Assembly: GCA_035310125.1 (NCBI GenBank)
Contig: DATGEP010000396.1
Location: 1-22,406 of the forward strand
From: DATGEP01 sp035310125
Lineage (GTDB): Bacteria; Chloroflexota; Ktedonobacteria; Ktedonobacterales; JADMIN01
Direction of reading: 5' to 3'
DNA length: 22,406 bases
The number at the start of each line of letters is the position of its first letter. Within the stretch, counting starts at the first letter, position 1. Below the pieces are notes generated by a model. The model had not been told where the DNA came from and did no database searches. It saw nothing but the letters and a program-made list of their open reading frames with translations. A program made the translations under genes and the position numbers. Shown piece after piece: positions 7,633 through 14,086 of this stretch.

Positions 7633-7809
7633 TCAAGTGCTACCCGAGACTGCGGGCGAACACTCGCCGCCAGAGCGCGCGAGCAACGGAACCAGCCGCC
7701 GCGCCTCGGCTCCACACGCGCTGCAGGGGACGCGCTCAGGCGCGGGCACCCGCACCAGGTGCTCGTCGGTGCGCCCACAGTCCGCGCAGGCGTACTCAAA
7801 CAGTGGCAT
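7633..7809 (-). CDS. FmdB-like zinc-ribbon protein
   Basis: 58-aa protein starting MPLFEYACADCGRTDEHLVR with Cys8/Cys11 and Cys29/Cys32 (PCSACG), the two CxxC knuckles of the FmdB/CxxC_CXXC_SSSS zinc ribbon. FmdB was named as a putative regulator of formamidase/amidase genes, but for most members the role is unknown. The usual Ser-rich tail is replaced by a short LARSGGECSPAVSGST tail with one extra Cys. ATG 7809 is preferred over GTG 7815 because family members start MP(L/I)YEY. No Shine-Dalgarno sequence is present: the minus-strand TATACT (7821-7816) sits six bases before the ATG, which suggests a leaderless message. A CsoR-type palindrome covers this promoter, so the gene is probably the first of a CsoR-regulated transcript continuing to DUF302. 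Confidence 0.75.
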   Translation of the reverse strand: MPLFEYACADCGRTDEHLVRVPAPERVPCSACGAEARRLVPLLARSGGECSPAVSGST

Positions 7810-8180
7810 GCTCACAGTATACCCCTATAGGGTATACATTGCCAGGGTTGCTCAGCCGCCAGTCGGCGCCGCCAGGGGCAAGCACCACGTCGTGGGCGGA
7901 GGCGACGGTGAAGCCTTCCCGCTCCAGGTAGTTCCAGAGCAGGGTCAGACACAACCGCACGGCTGTCTCGGTTGCGCGATCTGTCTGCCCTGGACCAGGT
8001 CGACCCAGGTTTCGGTTCGTCATCGACAATGAGGATTGGGGCGAGCTCTTTGTCAATCGCTTGCACCACGGCCAGGAAACACTCGCAGCCCATGCATTTC
8101 CTGACACCGTGCACACGCGCCAATTCGTCGATGATCTCGGCCATCGCGGCGGAGCCGGCCTCGAGCACCTGGTGGTCCAT
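7796..8180 (-). pseudogene. Frameshifted small gene with CMGCECF motif
   Basis: ATG 8180 overlaps the OsmC stop as TGATG, so this gene was translated with OsmC. The first frame reads MDHQVLEAGSAAMAEIIDEL, ARVHGVRKCMGCECFLAVVQ and AIDKELAPILIVDDEP with strongly GC3-biased codons, then loses sense near 8010. From about 7990 the GC3 bias and protein-like sequence continue in another frame (RLCLTLLWNYLEREGFTVAS, then AHDVVLAPGGADWRLS), ending at TGA 7796, which overlaps the FmdB-like start. Stitched together this would be a ~127-aa protein. The CxxCxC motif suggests a metal or persulfide site. I do not recognise the family. A single indel, real or from sequencing, explains the pattern. Confidence 0.55.
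7817..7837. promoter_or_regulatory. CsoR/CstR-type operator at the FmdB start
   Basis: Perfect 8-bp inverted repeat GTATACCC / GGGTATAC around a 5-base centre CTATA. The 17-base core is ATACCCCTATAGGGTAT (7819-7835). Inverted TACCC/GGGTA repeats with a G/C tract are the operator type of CsoR-family repressors. It overlaps the minus-strand -10-like TATACT (7816-7821) and abuts the FmdB start, so bound repressor would block RNA polymerase. The same core recurs at 12262 and 12342. Confidence 0.7.
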
Positions 8181-8623
8181 CAGGCTGCGGCGCCTACCGC
8201 CTCCGGCTGCGTGATGACCGCGCGATGCGTGATGCTGGCGGTACCGGCGAGCGTCGCGCCGACCGAACAATAGCCTTCGAACGCCAGCGTGAGCGCACGA
8301 TCCACTGCGCGCTGGTTCAGGTTGGGCCCTTGCACGGTGAAGACGACGTCGATGTGACGATAGGCCCATGGCGGGTCCTGGTCCTGTTCGCCGTGCGCCT
8401 CGGCGGAGATCGCGGTCACGACCTGCCGCTGCTTGGCCAGGATGCTGGTGAAATCTACACCGGTACACCCGAGCAGCGCGGCGAGCAGCAGCTCGGACGG
8501 CTTGAAGCCGGACCATTCAGCGCGGCCATTGGGGGCATCCATGACAACGGAGTGGCCGCCCGAGCCGGTGGCGACACACTGCGAGCCGGTGGGACTGGTC
8601 CAGGTAGCGGAGACATCTGCCAT
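8180..8623 (-). CDS. OsmC/Ohr-family thiol peroxidase-like protein
   Basis: 147-aa OsmC-family protein. Key features are FKPSELLLAALLGCTGVDFT (40-59) with Cys53 and GYCSVGATLAGTASITHRAV (117-136) with Cys119, the two cysteines that form the redox pair in OsmC/Ohr enzymes reducing organic hydroperoxides. The spacing, and the Glu44 near the first Cys, are as in YhfA/OsmC relatives rather than classical Ohr. Members in sulfur-gene clusters may instead handle protein persulfides; that is inference from context. ATG 8623 is chosen over an upstream in-frame ATG at 8668 because GAGG precedes it and homologues start near MADV. It follows the big FAD/Fe-S gene on the same strand and ends in a TGATG overlap with the broken CMGCECF gene. 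Confidence 0.85.
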   Translation of the reverse strand: MADVSATWTSPTGSQCVATGSGGHSVVMDAPNGRAEWSGFKPSELLLAALLGCTGVDFTSILAKQRQVVTAISAEAHGEQDQDPPWAYRHIDVVFTVQGPNLNQRAVDRALTLAFEGYCSVGATLAGTASITHRAVITQPEAVGAAA

Positions 8624-8648
8624 TGGAAAAGGCCTCGAAGTTGAACGA

Positions 8649-8678
8649 GCGGCGGTGGATGTTCGCACCCACCGCCGC
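8649..8678 (-). terminator. Intergenic hairpin between FAD/Fe-S gene and osmC
   Basis: Perfect 10-bp arms GCGGCGGTGG (8649-8658) and CCACCGCCGC (8669-8678) with a 10-base loop, 19 bases after the oxidoreductase stop and 25 bases before the OsmC start on the minus strand. There is no T-run. It may be a partial terminator or an RNA-stability element that lets the large upstream gene and osmC be expressed at different levels. Confidence 0.4.
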
Positions 8679-8697
8679 CTGAAGAGAACGGGTTGGA

Positions 8698-11600
8698 CTA
8701 ATTGCGCAGGTGGTCGAACAGGATCGGCACGTACTTCGGCGTGATCTGTGGCAGCATCTTCGGCATGACGTTGTCGACCACCTCCGGGAACAGGTCCGGC
8801 AGCTGGTTGCGCAGGTAGTCCGGCATGTCGATGGTCTGCTCCACCAGGCGGATCATGTGCGGCAGAACCTCTGGCATCATCCCCGGCAACAGGATCGGGA
8901 ACAACACCGGCATCATGGGCGCCATGATCTTGAACATCGGCTCGCGGATGACCGCCGGTGCATGACCGATCGTGCGCATCATCGCCCCCATGCCCAGCGG
9001 CATGGCGTCCAGCAGGTTCGGCGTGAGCGCGTCCATCACCCCAACCATGCCGTCAGGCGACATCAGCATGATGAACTTTTCGAACATCGCCCACTGCGAG
9101 AGCACTTCCGGATTCGGATCCGGCAGGCCCTTCACGCCGAGCGCCTCGGCCGCCAGGCGCGCCAGGTCGATCACCGGCAGTGTGGAGCCCTTCTCGTCGG
9201 CGCTCACCCGGAGCTGGAACTGGCAGCACGGGCACAGGGCCAGGAGTGCGTCCGCACCAGTCGCCTCGGCTTCGGCGATGCGCATGCCGCCCAGCTTCTC
9301 AGAGGTCGGGTGCGGCTCGCCGATGCGGGTGAGCACCGAGCCACAGCACATCGAATCTTCTTTCGAGTGCGCCATCTCGACCAGTTGGACGTTTGGGATC
9401 GCGCGAATCAGGTCGCGCGGCGGTTCGTAGACACCGCCAGCCCGGCCGATGTGGCACGAGTCGTGGAACGTCACTGTGGCGGTGCCGTTCGCCTCGATCA
9501 GGCCCTTGAGCGACTCGGGCACCTCGGTCAGCGCGAATTCGCCGGCGGAGATCTTCTCGGCCAGGATCTGCGAGTAGTGCTTGGCCTTGAAGTCGAACGG
9601 GATGCCGAGCTTTTCGGCCCACTGGGGGTAGTACGTGTTCCACACCAGCCAGCACGCCGGGCAGGAGGTGATGACCTCTTCGACGCCCTTGGCCTGCATT
9701 GCCGCCGTGTTGTGGCGCAGTGCTTCTTCGAATAGCTCCCACTTGCCCGCCACCAGCATCGGGATGCCGCAGCACATCTCGTCCTTGCCCAACGTGGTGA
9801 AGTCGACGCCCGCGGCGTCCAGCAGTTTCACCGCCGACTGAGCGATATCCTGTTCGACGAAACTGGCGGTGCAGCCAGCAAAGTACGCGATCTTCGCCGT
9901 TGGTTTGATAACCGGTTTGAGTTCCTCGGTGACCCACTGGTCGCGGTTGTCTTGCAGACCGCCCCAGATGTTCTTCTGGCCCTTCAGGCTCGAAGCCATG
10001 ATCTCAAAGGGCGGGAAGGTCCCGAAGCCGCGGTCCTGGACCAGGTTGCCTCGCAGCAACCCCCAGGTCGGCTCGATGGGCAGGTCCAGCTGGCAGACGA
10101 CGTCGCACTTCTCGCACGTGGTGCACAACAGGAACGTATCGGTCATCTGCTGATCGAACTTGTCCTTGCCCTCCAGCACGTCCTTCAGGAACGACCACTT
10201 GCCGCGCGGACCGCTGGACTCCCAGCCGCGGCCTTGATACAGGGTGCAGGTGTCGACGCAGTAACCGCACTGGGCGCAGGCGTAAGCATAACTGGCCACG
10301 TCAGCCGGAAAGCCCTTCGCGGGCGCCTTGCGCTCCAACGGCTCGGCGGGTCGGCCGAGCACGTTGGCGAAGGTCCGCACCAGCGGCTCCATGCCGGCTG
10401 CCAGTCCGATGACGCCGCCGATCAGGCCAGTCCCGAACACGAGCTTGCCCGGATTCAAGATGCCTGACGGGTCGTTGCGGCCCCTGGCCAGCTTCATCGC
10501 CTCGATCCGTGCGGGACCGAGAATGGAGTCCGCGCGGCTCGAGAAGTAGCGGCCCGTGCTGTAGGCGCGCCCGCCATGACGTTCGGCAACCCGGATGGCG
10601 CTCAACGCATAGCCGTAGCCGAAGGTGTAGCCGAGTGTCCGCTCGTCGTGGGGGATGAAGCCCAGCAGCACGATCTCCTGACCGTGTACCGAGAGCCCCT
10701 CGATCGCGAGTGGCGCTTTGATGGCGGCTGCCAGGTCGTCGAGGACCGCCGGCAGATTCGCCAGCGGCACGACGACTTCAGCCGGCACCACCGATGGACC
10801 CAGTCGCTTCAGGCGCATTGGTTTGAAACGCTCGTCCCACTCGTGGCGGCTCATGGCCGCCGGCAGGCGGCGCCCGCTGGTGGTAGCCGCGATATCGCGC
10901 AGTCCGTCGACGACGATTTGGGCTTGGTCTGTTTCGTAGCTGAACAGGACGACATAGGCGTCCTCGGGCAAGGCTGGCCCGCTCGGCAGCGGGTGGCCCT
11001 GGTGTGTCTTGGGCGGTCCGGCATTCTTCAGCCGCGCCATGGTCGGATTCACAAACGTGATTGACCAGATGGGCAGTTTCTGGGCGGTCACCATTTTGAG
11101 GGCGTCCGTCAGATGCTGAGCGTCTGGAAAACTCACCGCCGTGCTGGCCTGCTCAGCCGCGCGCCTGACGGCCAGGGTGACCTCGGTGATGATGCCGGTC
11201 GTGCCTTCGGCGTCCGAGATCGCCGCCAGCTCCGGACCGGCGACCTCGCGGACTTCGCCAGTGCCAGTGACGATTCGCGCCCCGAGCACGTTGTCGACGA
11301 ACCAGCCGTGCATATGGCTGCCGATGCCTGCGCCGCCCTGCGCCAGCCAGCCGCCGATGGTCGAGGCCGGCGCGCTCGTCGGATACAGGCGCAACGCCAG
11401 CCCGTAGGCGGCCAGGGCTTCCTCGAGGTCCTGCCAGACTGTGCCCGCCCGTACCGTTACCGTGAGGTCTTCGGGGTCGGCCCAGACGATGCCTTTCAAT
11501 CGCGTGAGATCCAGCACCAGCCCGCCATGCGCCGGGACCACGCCGCCGTAGCCGGAGGTGGCTTTGCCGCGCGGCACCAGCGGAATGCCCTCGGCAACCG

Positions 11601-11808
11601 CGTAGCGTACGAGCTCGACGACTTGCGCCTCGGACTCGGGCTGTGCCACGCCATCGGCCAGGCTGGGCCCGGCGAGCAGACGGAATGCTCCGGGCAGGAC
11701 GCCCGTGTCGTGCGAGTAGATGCGCCGCTCGCGCGTATCGAAGCGGGCCCGATCTGGGCTGACGATTGCTTCGATTGCTTGCTGCTGCGGGGTGGTGATC
11801 GTAGGCAT
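8698..11808 (-). CDS. FAD-linked oxidase fused to 4Fe-4S and CCG domains
   Basis: 1036-aa fusion resembling a GlcD-type FAD dehydrogenase joined to a GlcF/HdrD-type electron-transfer module. Residues ~45-215 form the PCMH-type FAD-binding domain (LVPRGKATSGYGG; SAPASTIGGWLAQGGAGIGS). Residues ~220-460 form the substrate-side domain, ending PSGILNPGKLVFG. Two 4Fe-4S motifs follow: Cys511/514/517/521 and Cys562/565/568/572. Two CCG domains follow: Cys646, CCG at 679-681, CPAC at 716-719; and HDSCH at 782-786, CCG at 821-823, CPCC at 859-862. Such enzymes oxidise 2-hydroxyacids, but related CCG proteins act on disulfides or sulfur compounds. Residues ~905-1036 are an unusual Met/Pro-rich tail. 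The start has AGGAGA before ATG. It is cotranscribed with the ArsR gene (14-base gap). The substrate is unknown; a sulfur-linked role is inferred from its neighbours. Confidence 0.9.
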   Translation of the reverse strand: MPTITTPQQQAIEAIVSPDRARFDTRERRIYSHDTGVLPGAFRLLAGPSLADGVAQPESEAQVVELVRYAVAEGIPLVPRGKATSGYGGVVPAHGGLVLDLTRLKGIVWADPEDLTVTVRAGTVWQDLEEALAAYGLALRLYPTSAPASTIGGWLAQGGAGIGSHMHGWFVDNVLGARIVTGTGEVREVAGPELAAISDAEGTTGIITEVTLAVRRAAEQASTAVSFPDAQHLTDALKMVTAQKLPIWSITFVNPTMARLKNAGPPKTHQGHPLPSGPALPEDAYVVLFSYETDQAQIVVDGLRDIAATTSGRRLPAAMSRHEWDERFKPMRLKRLGPSVVPAEVVVPLANLPAVLDDLAAAIKAPLAIEGLSVHGQEIVLLGFIPHDERTLGYTFGYGYALSAIRVAERHGGRAYSTGRYFSSRADSILGPARIEAMKLARGRNDPSGILNPGKLVFGTGLIGGVIGLAAGMEPLVRTFANVLGRPAEPLERKAPAKGFPADVASYAYACAQCGYCVDTCTLYQGRGWESSGPRGKWSFLKDVLEGKDKFDQQMTDTFLLCTTCEKCDVVCQLDLPIEPTWGLLRGNLVQDRGFGTFPPFEIMASSLKGQKNIWGGLQDNRDQWVTEELKPVIKPTAKIAYFAGCTASFVEQDIAQSAVKLLDAAGVDFTTLGKDEMCCGIPMLVAGKWELFEEALRHNTAAMQAKGVEEVITSCPACWLVWNTYYPQWAEKLGIPFDFKAKHYSQILAEKISAGEFALTEVPESLKGLIEANGTATVTFHDSCHIGRAGGVYEPPRDLIRAIPNVQLVEMAHSKEDSMCCGSVLTRIGEPHPTSEKLGGMRIAEAEATGADALLALCPCCQFQLRVSADEKGSTLPVIDLARLAAEALGVKGLPDPNPEVLSQWAMFEKFIMLMSPDGMVGVMDALTPNLLDAMPLGMGAMMRTIGHAPAVIREPMFKIMAPMMPVLFPILLPGMMPEVLPHMIRLVEQTIDMPDYLRNQLPDLFPEVVDNVMPKMLPQITPKYVPILFDHLRN

Positions 11809-11822
11809 GGAGATTCTCCTAC

Positions 11823-12173
11823 TCAGAAGACAACTGCGAGCGCAGACGAGCGCCGCCGCTGGAGGTCGGCCTGCACAGCGCGCAGCAGCTCGACGGCCTC
11901 CGCGATACGTGGGTCAGCCAGGCGGTACAGGACGTTGCCGTCGGCCCGGCGGGTTTCAACCAGTCCGAGGTGGCGCATCAGGGCCAGGTGTTGTGAGACG
12001 TTGGATTGGCGGGCACCGACGAGCTGGCCGAGATCGCCGACACTCTTCTCGCCGTCGCGGAGCGCCGCCACGATCAACAATCGCTTGGGGTCGCTGAGCC
12101 CCTGGCAGAAGCTGGCGTGCAAGGCATACAGCTCCTCGCGCGGCAGACTGGTCTGGGTTGCGGTCTGAGCCAT
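11823..12173 (-). CDS. ArsR/SmtB-family regulator
   Basis: 116-aa winged-helix repressor of the ArsR/SmtB family. SFCQGLSDPKRLLIVAALRD (21-40) is the N-terminal family block, followed by the recognition helix ARQSNVSQHLALMRHLGLVE (54-73) and the wing RRADGNVLYRLADPRI (75-90). Classical metal ligands (ELCVCDL) are absent, replaced by SVGDLGQL, and the only cysteine is Cys23. Sulfide sensors of this family (SqrR, BigR, YgaV, sHdrR) use two cysteines, so this one would need an intermolecular or different chemistry. ATG 12173 is supported by GAGGAGG upstream. It leads the minus-strand run and lies 14 bases before the FAD/Fe-S oxidoreductase, so it probably controls that gene. The effector is unknown. 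Confidence 0.85.
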   Translation of the reverse strand: MAQTATQTSLPREELYALHASFCQGLSDPKRLLIVAALRDGEKSVGDLGQLVGARQSNVSQHLALMRHLGLVETRRADGNVLYRLADPRIAEAVELLRAVQADLQRRRSSALAVVF

Positions 12174-12200
12174 TTCGTCGACCTCCTCACGCGTCAGCCC

Positions 12201-12218
12201 GATATGGCGATATGCGCC
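12201..12218. promoter_or_regulatory. Possible ArsR operator repeat
   Basis: A direct repeat GATATG (12201-12206 and 12209-12214) overlaps the small inverted repeat GGCG-ATATG-CGCC (12206-12218). It lies ~28-45 bases upstream of the ArsR start. ArsR-family operators are commonly imperfect AT-centred repeats near their own promoter, so this is a candidate autoregulatory site. The evidence is position and repeat only. Confidence 0.25.
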
Positions 12219-12261
12219 ACAGCGAATGTCTGGATGTGCTGACGCGCTGTCTGTCCTCGTA

Positions 12262-12278
12262 ATACCCCCACTCCGTAT
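12262..12278 (+). promoter_or_regulatory. CsoR/CstR-type operator copy, ArsR side
   Basis: The 17-base element ATACCCCCACTCCGTAT matches the reverse complement of the element at 12342-12358 at 14 of 17 positions and shares ATACCCC and GTAT ends with the operator at 7817-7837. It is 89 bases upstream of the minus-strand ArsR start. The two copies in this divergent region face each other. A compact CCACCC/GGGTGG hairpin (12287-12302) lies between them. Confidence 0.5.
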
Positions 12279-12341
12279 TTCCGCCCCCACCCTCAGGGGT
12301 GGTCTTTGCCTACCGCGAGAACTACCCCGGCGGGTGTTCAT

Positions 12342-12358
12342 ATACCTGGTGGGGGTAT
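12342..12358 (-). promoter_or_regulatory. CsoR/CstR-type operator copy, DUF2892 side
   Basis: Plus-strand ATACCTGGTGGGGGTAT; its reverse complement is ATACCCCCACCAGGTAT. The arms ATACC/GGTAT are perfect, with a 7-base centre containing the G tract typical of CsoR-family sites. It ends 41 bases before the DUF2892 start, in promoter range, suggesting that the repressor encoded at 7164-7457 also controls this gene. Confidence 0.55.
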
Positions 12359-12399
12359 GTAAGACTGATGGGCAACAGCAACACGAGGGAGTCTTGTCC

Positions 12400-12609
12400 A
12401 TGTCTAGCACCATTAGGTTCATGAATAGCGGCATCGGGCGCTCGGTGCGTTTTCTGCTCGGGGTTGGCCTGATCGTCTACGGCCTGTTCGGGCTCGGGAG
12501 CGTCGCGGGCACACTCGTGGCAGTCATCGGACTCGCGCCGATCGCCCTCGCCGGGTGGGGCCATTGCCTCATCGAGCCGTTCACGCCGCACTCTCGTCCC
12601 ACCGCCTGA
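12400..12609 (+). CDS. DUF2892 small membrane protein (YgaP C-terminal type)
   Basis: 69-aa protein with an amphipathic start (FMNSGIGRSVRFLLG), two membrane helices (about 17-32 and 34-52) and a short tail GWGHCLIEPF with Cys56. This matches DUF2892, the membrane domain found alone or attached to rhodanese in YgaP, a sulfur-transfer protein. Stand-alone copies are common in rhodanese, persulfide dioxygenase and sulfide:quinone oxidoreductase loci. GAGGGAG precedes ATG 12400 at good distance. It is divergent from the ArsR run and has a CsoR-type operator 41 bases upstream. Its likely role is in the inner membrane, perhaps in sulfur transfer or transport, but no activity is established for the isolated domain. 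Confidence 0.75.
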   Translation: MSSTIRFMNSGIGRSVRFLLGVGLIVYGLFGLGSVAGTLVAVIGLAPIALAGWGHCLIEPFTPHSRPTA

Positions 12610-12625
12610 ACGCGGCGGGAACTAC

Positions 12626-13010
12626 ATGGGAAGCACTGCGCTGAGTGAAACACTGCGCGCGAGCGCGGACGCGGTCAAACGCGCCGTTGAAACTGTCGGC
12701 GACCCGCTACTGCTCAGCCGCGGCCATGCTGAATCGGGCGGCTTGGCATACGGCTGCAGACCGAGTTGGCGGCGAAGTTGGGCGCGCTCCTGGTACGGAC
12801 TGAAGCCGGGCGTTCCTGGTCGACCCGCGCGAAACGCGCTACATCGATTGCCGCGACCTTGACCTGCCTTTCGGGCGTAGGCTGCTGAACGGTGTGCGCG
12901 AGCGGACCGAGACGGCGATGTCCCAGGCCCGCTGTTTCCTGGCCTCAGAGCTGGCCCTTCGCGCGCAGGGCATGGCACGCAGCCTGCAAGTTCAGGCGCT
13001 TTCAACGTAA
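12626..13010 (+). pseudogene. Unknown gene broken by two frameshifts
   Basis: ATG 12626 starts MGSTALSETLRASADAVKRA followed by VETVGDPLLLSRGHAESGG, with GC3-biased codons. Near 12750 the bias moves to the next frame (LQTELAAKLGALLVRTEAGR), and near 12812 to the third (AFLVDPRETRYIDCRDLDLP, FGRRLLNGVRERTETAMSQA, then RCFLASELALRAQGMARSLQ). The last frame stops at TAA 13008-13010, overlapping the next gene as TAATG. Both shifts have the same sign and fit two single-base losses in G-rich runs. The restored protein would be ~128 aa with no membrane segment. I do not recognise it. Coupling to the Gfo/Idh/MocA gene suggests an original role in the sugar pathway. Confidence 0.5.
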
Positions 13011-14086
13011 TGGCAGCATCGGACCGGCTGCGGGTGGCGGTCGTGGGCGCCGGGATTGGCCGCGCGCATGTGCGTGGCTATCAAGCGGTAGCCGAGCGTT
13101 TCGAAGTGACGGCGCTGTGTGATATCGACGCCGAGCGAGCGCGGCCGATTGCGGACGAGCACGGAATTGCGCGCGTAGTGACCGACTTGGCCGAGCTCTG
13201 CCGCATGGATGACCTGGACGTGATCGACATCTGCACGCCGCCGCACCTGCACTTCGATCAGATCCAGCAGGTGTTGTCAGCCAAGAAGCACGTCATCTGC
13301 GAAAAGCCGCTGGTCAGCTCGTTGTGCGAGGTGGACGCGCTCGCCCAGGCAGAAGCGAAGTCGGGTCGACGCATCATGCCCATCTTCCAGTACCGCTTTG
13401 GCCACGGCCTGCAGAAGCTCAGGCTCCTGATGGCACATGGTTTGACGGGCAAGCCCTACCTCTCCACCGTCGAAACGGCCTGGCGCCGTCGAGCCGCATA
13501 CTACGAGGTGCCGTGGCGTGGGAAGTGGGCCACCGAGCGGGGCGGAGCGCTACTTGGTCACGCGATCCACGCCCACGACATGTTGTGTTATGTGCTCGGG
13601 CCGGCGGCACGCGTATTCGCCTACACCACCACACGCGTCAACGACATCGAAGTCGAGGACTGCGCGGCGGTCACCCTCGAAATGACTGACGGTTCCGCGG
13701 CGTCGCTCGGCGTCACGCTTGGCTCAGCCGCGGAGGTGACCCGCCATCGGTTTTGCTTCAGCGGCCTGGTCGCCGAAAGCAACACCCGCCCGTACACCAA
13801 CTCCGGCGACCCGTGGAGCTTCGTCGGCGACACGCCCGAGTTGACTGAACAGGTCGAACAGGTACTGGCGGCCTTTCAGCCGCTGCCCGAACTCTATGCG
13901 GGCCAGTTCTACCGCCTCTACGACGCACTCCACCACGAGCACGAGTTGCCGGTGACGCTGGTCGACGCGCGCGTCTCGCTTGAGCTCATCACGGCCATGT
14001 ACTACTCAGCCGAAACGGGAAGCAGCGTCACCCTGCCCATCGGCGCCGACCACCCGCGCTACGCAAGCTGGTTGCCAGAAACATGA
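13010..14086 (+). CDS. Gfo/Idh/MocA-family oxidoreductase
   Basis: 358-aa NAD(P)-dependent dehydrogenase. The N-terminal Rossmann domain has VAVVGAGIGRAHVRGYQ (9-25) and the acidic CDID (37-40) expected for NAD binding. The EKP motif is at 98-100 (HVICEKPLVSS), with its Lys in the active site. The C-terminal domain has GGALLGHAIHAHD (178-190), keeping the His187/Asp190 catalytic pair, although the usual first Asp of the motif is changed. Family members oxidise sugars, inositols or sugar acids, usually at one hydroxyl. It overlaps the upstream broken gene (TAATG) and the downstream enolase-superfamily gene (ATGA), so the three form one translational unit. Substrate unknown. Confidence 0.85.
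   Translation: MAASDRLRVAVVGAGIGRAHVRGYQAVAERFEVTALCDIDAERARPIADEHGIARVVTDLAELCRMDDLDVIDICTPPHLHFDQIQQVLSAKKHVICEKPLVSSLCEVDALAQAEAKSGRRIMPIFQYRFGHGLQKLRLLMAHGLTGKPYLSTVETAWRRRAAYYEVPWRGKWATERGGALLGHAIHAHDMLCYVLGPAARVFAYTTTRVNDIEVEDCAAVTLEMTDGSAASLGVTLGSAAEVTRHRFCFSGLVAESNTRPYTNSGDPWSFVGDTPELTEQVEQVLAAFQPLPELYAGQFYRLYDALHHEHELPVTLVDARVSLELITAMYYSAETGSSVTLPIGADHPRYASWLPET

Noticed and set aside
7800..8030. Response-regulator receiver domain (ILIVDDEP ... YLEREGFTVASA)
   Set aside because: The two pieces resemble receiver beta-1 and alpha-1/beta-2, but they are in different frames, the spacing between them is too long by about 16 codons, and no phosphoacceptor DLxLP block follows.
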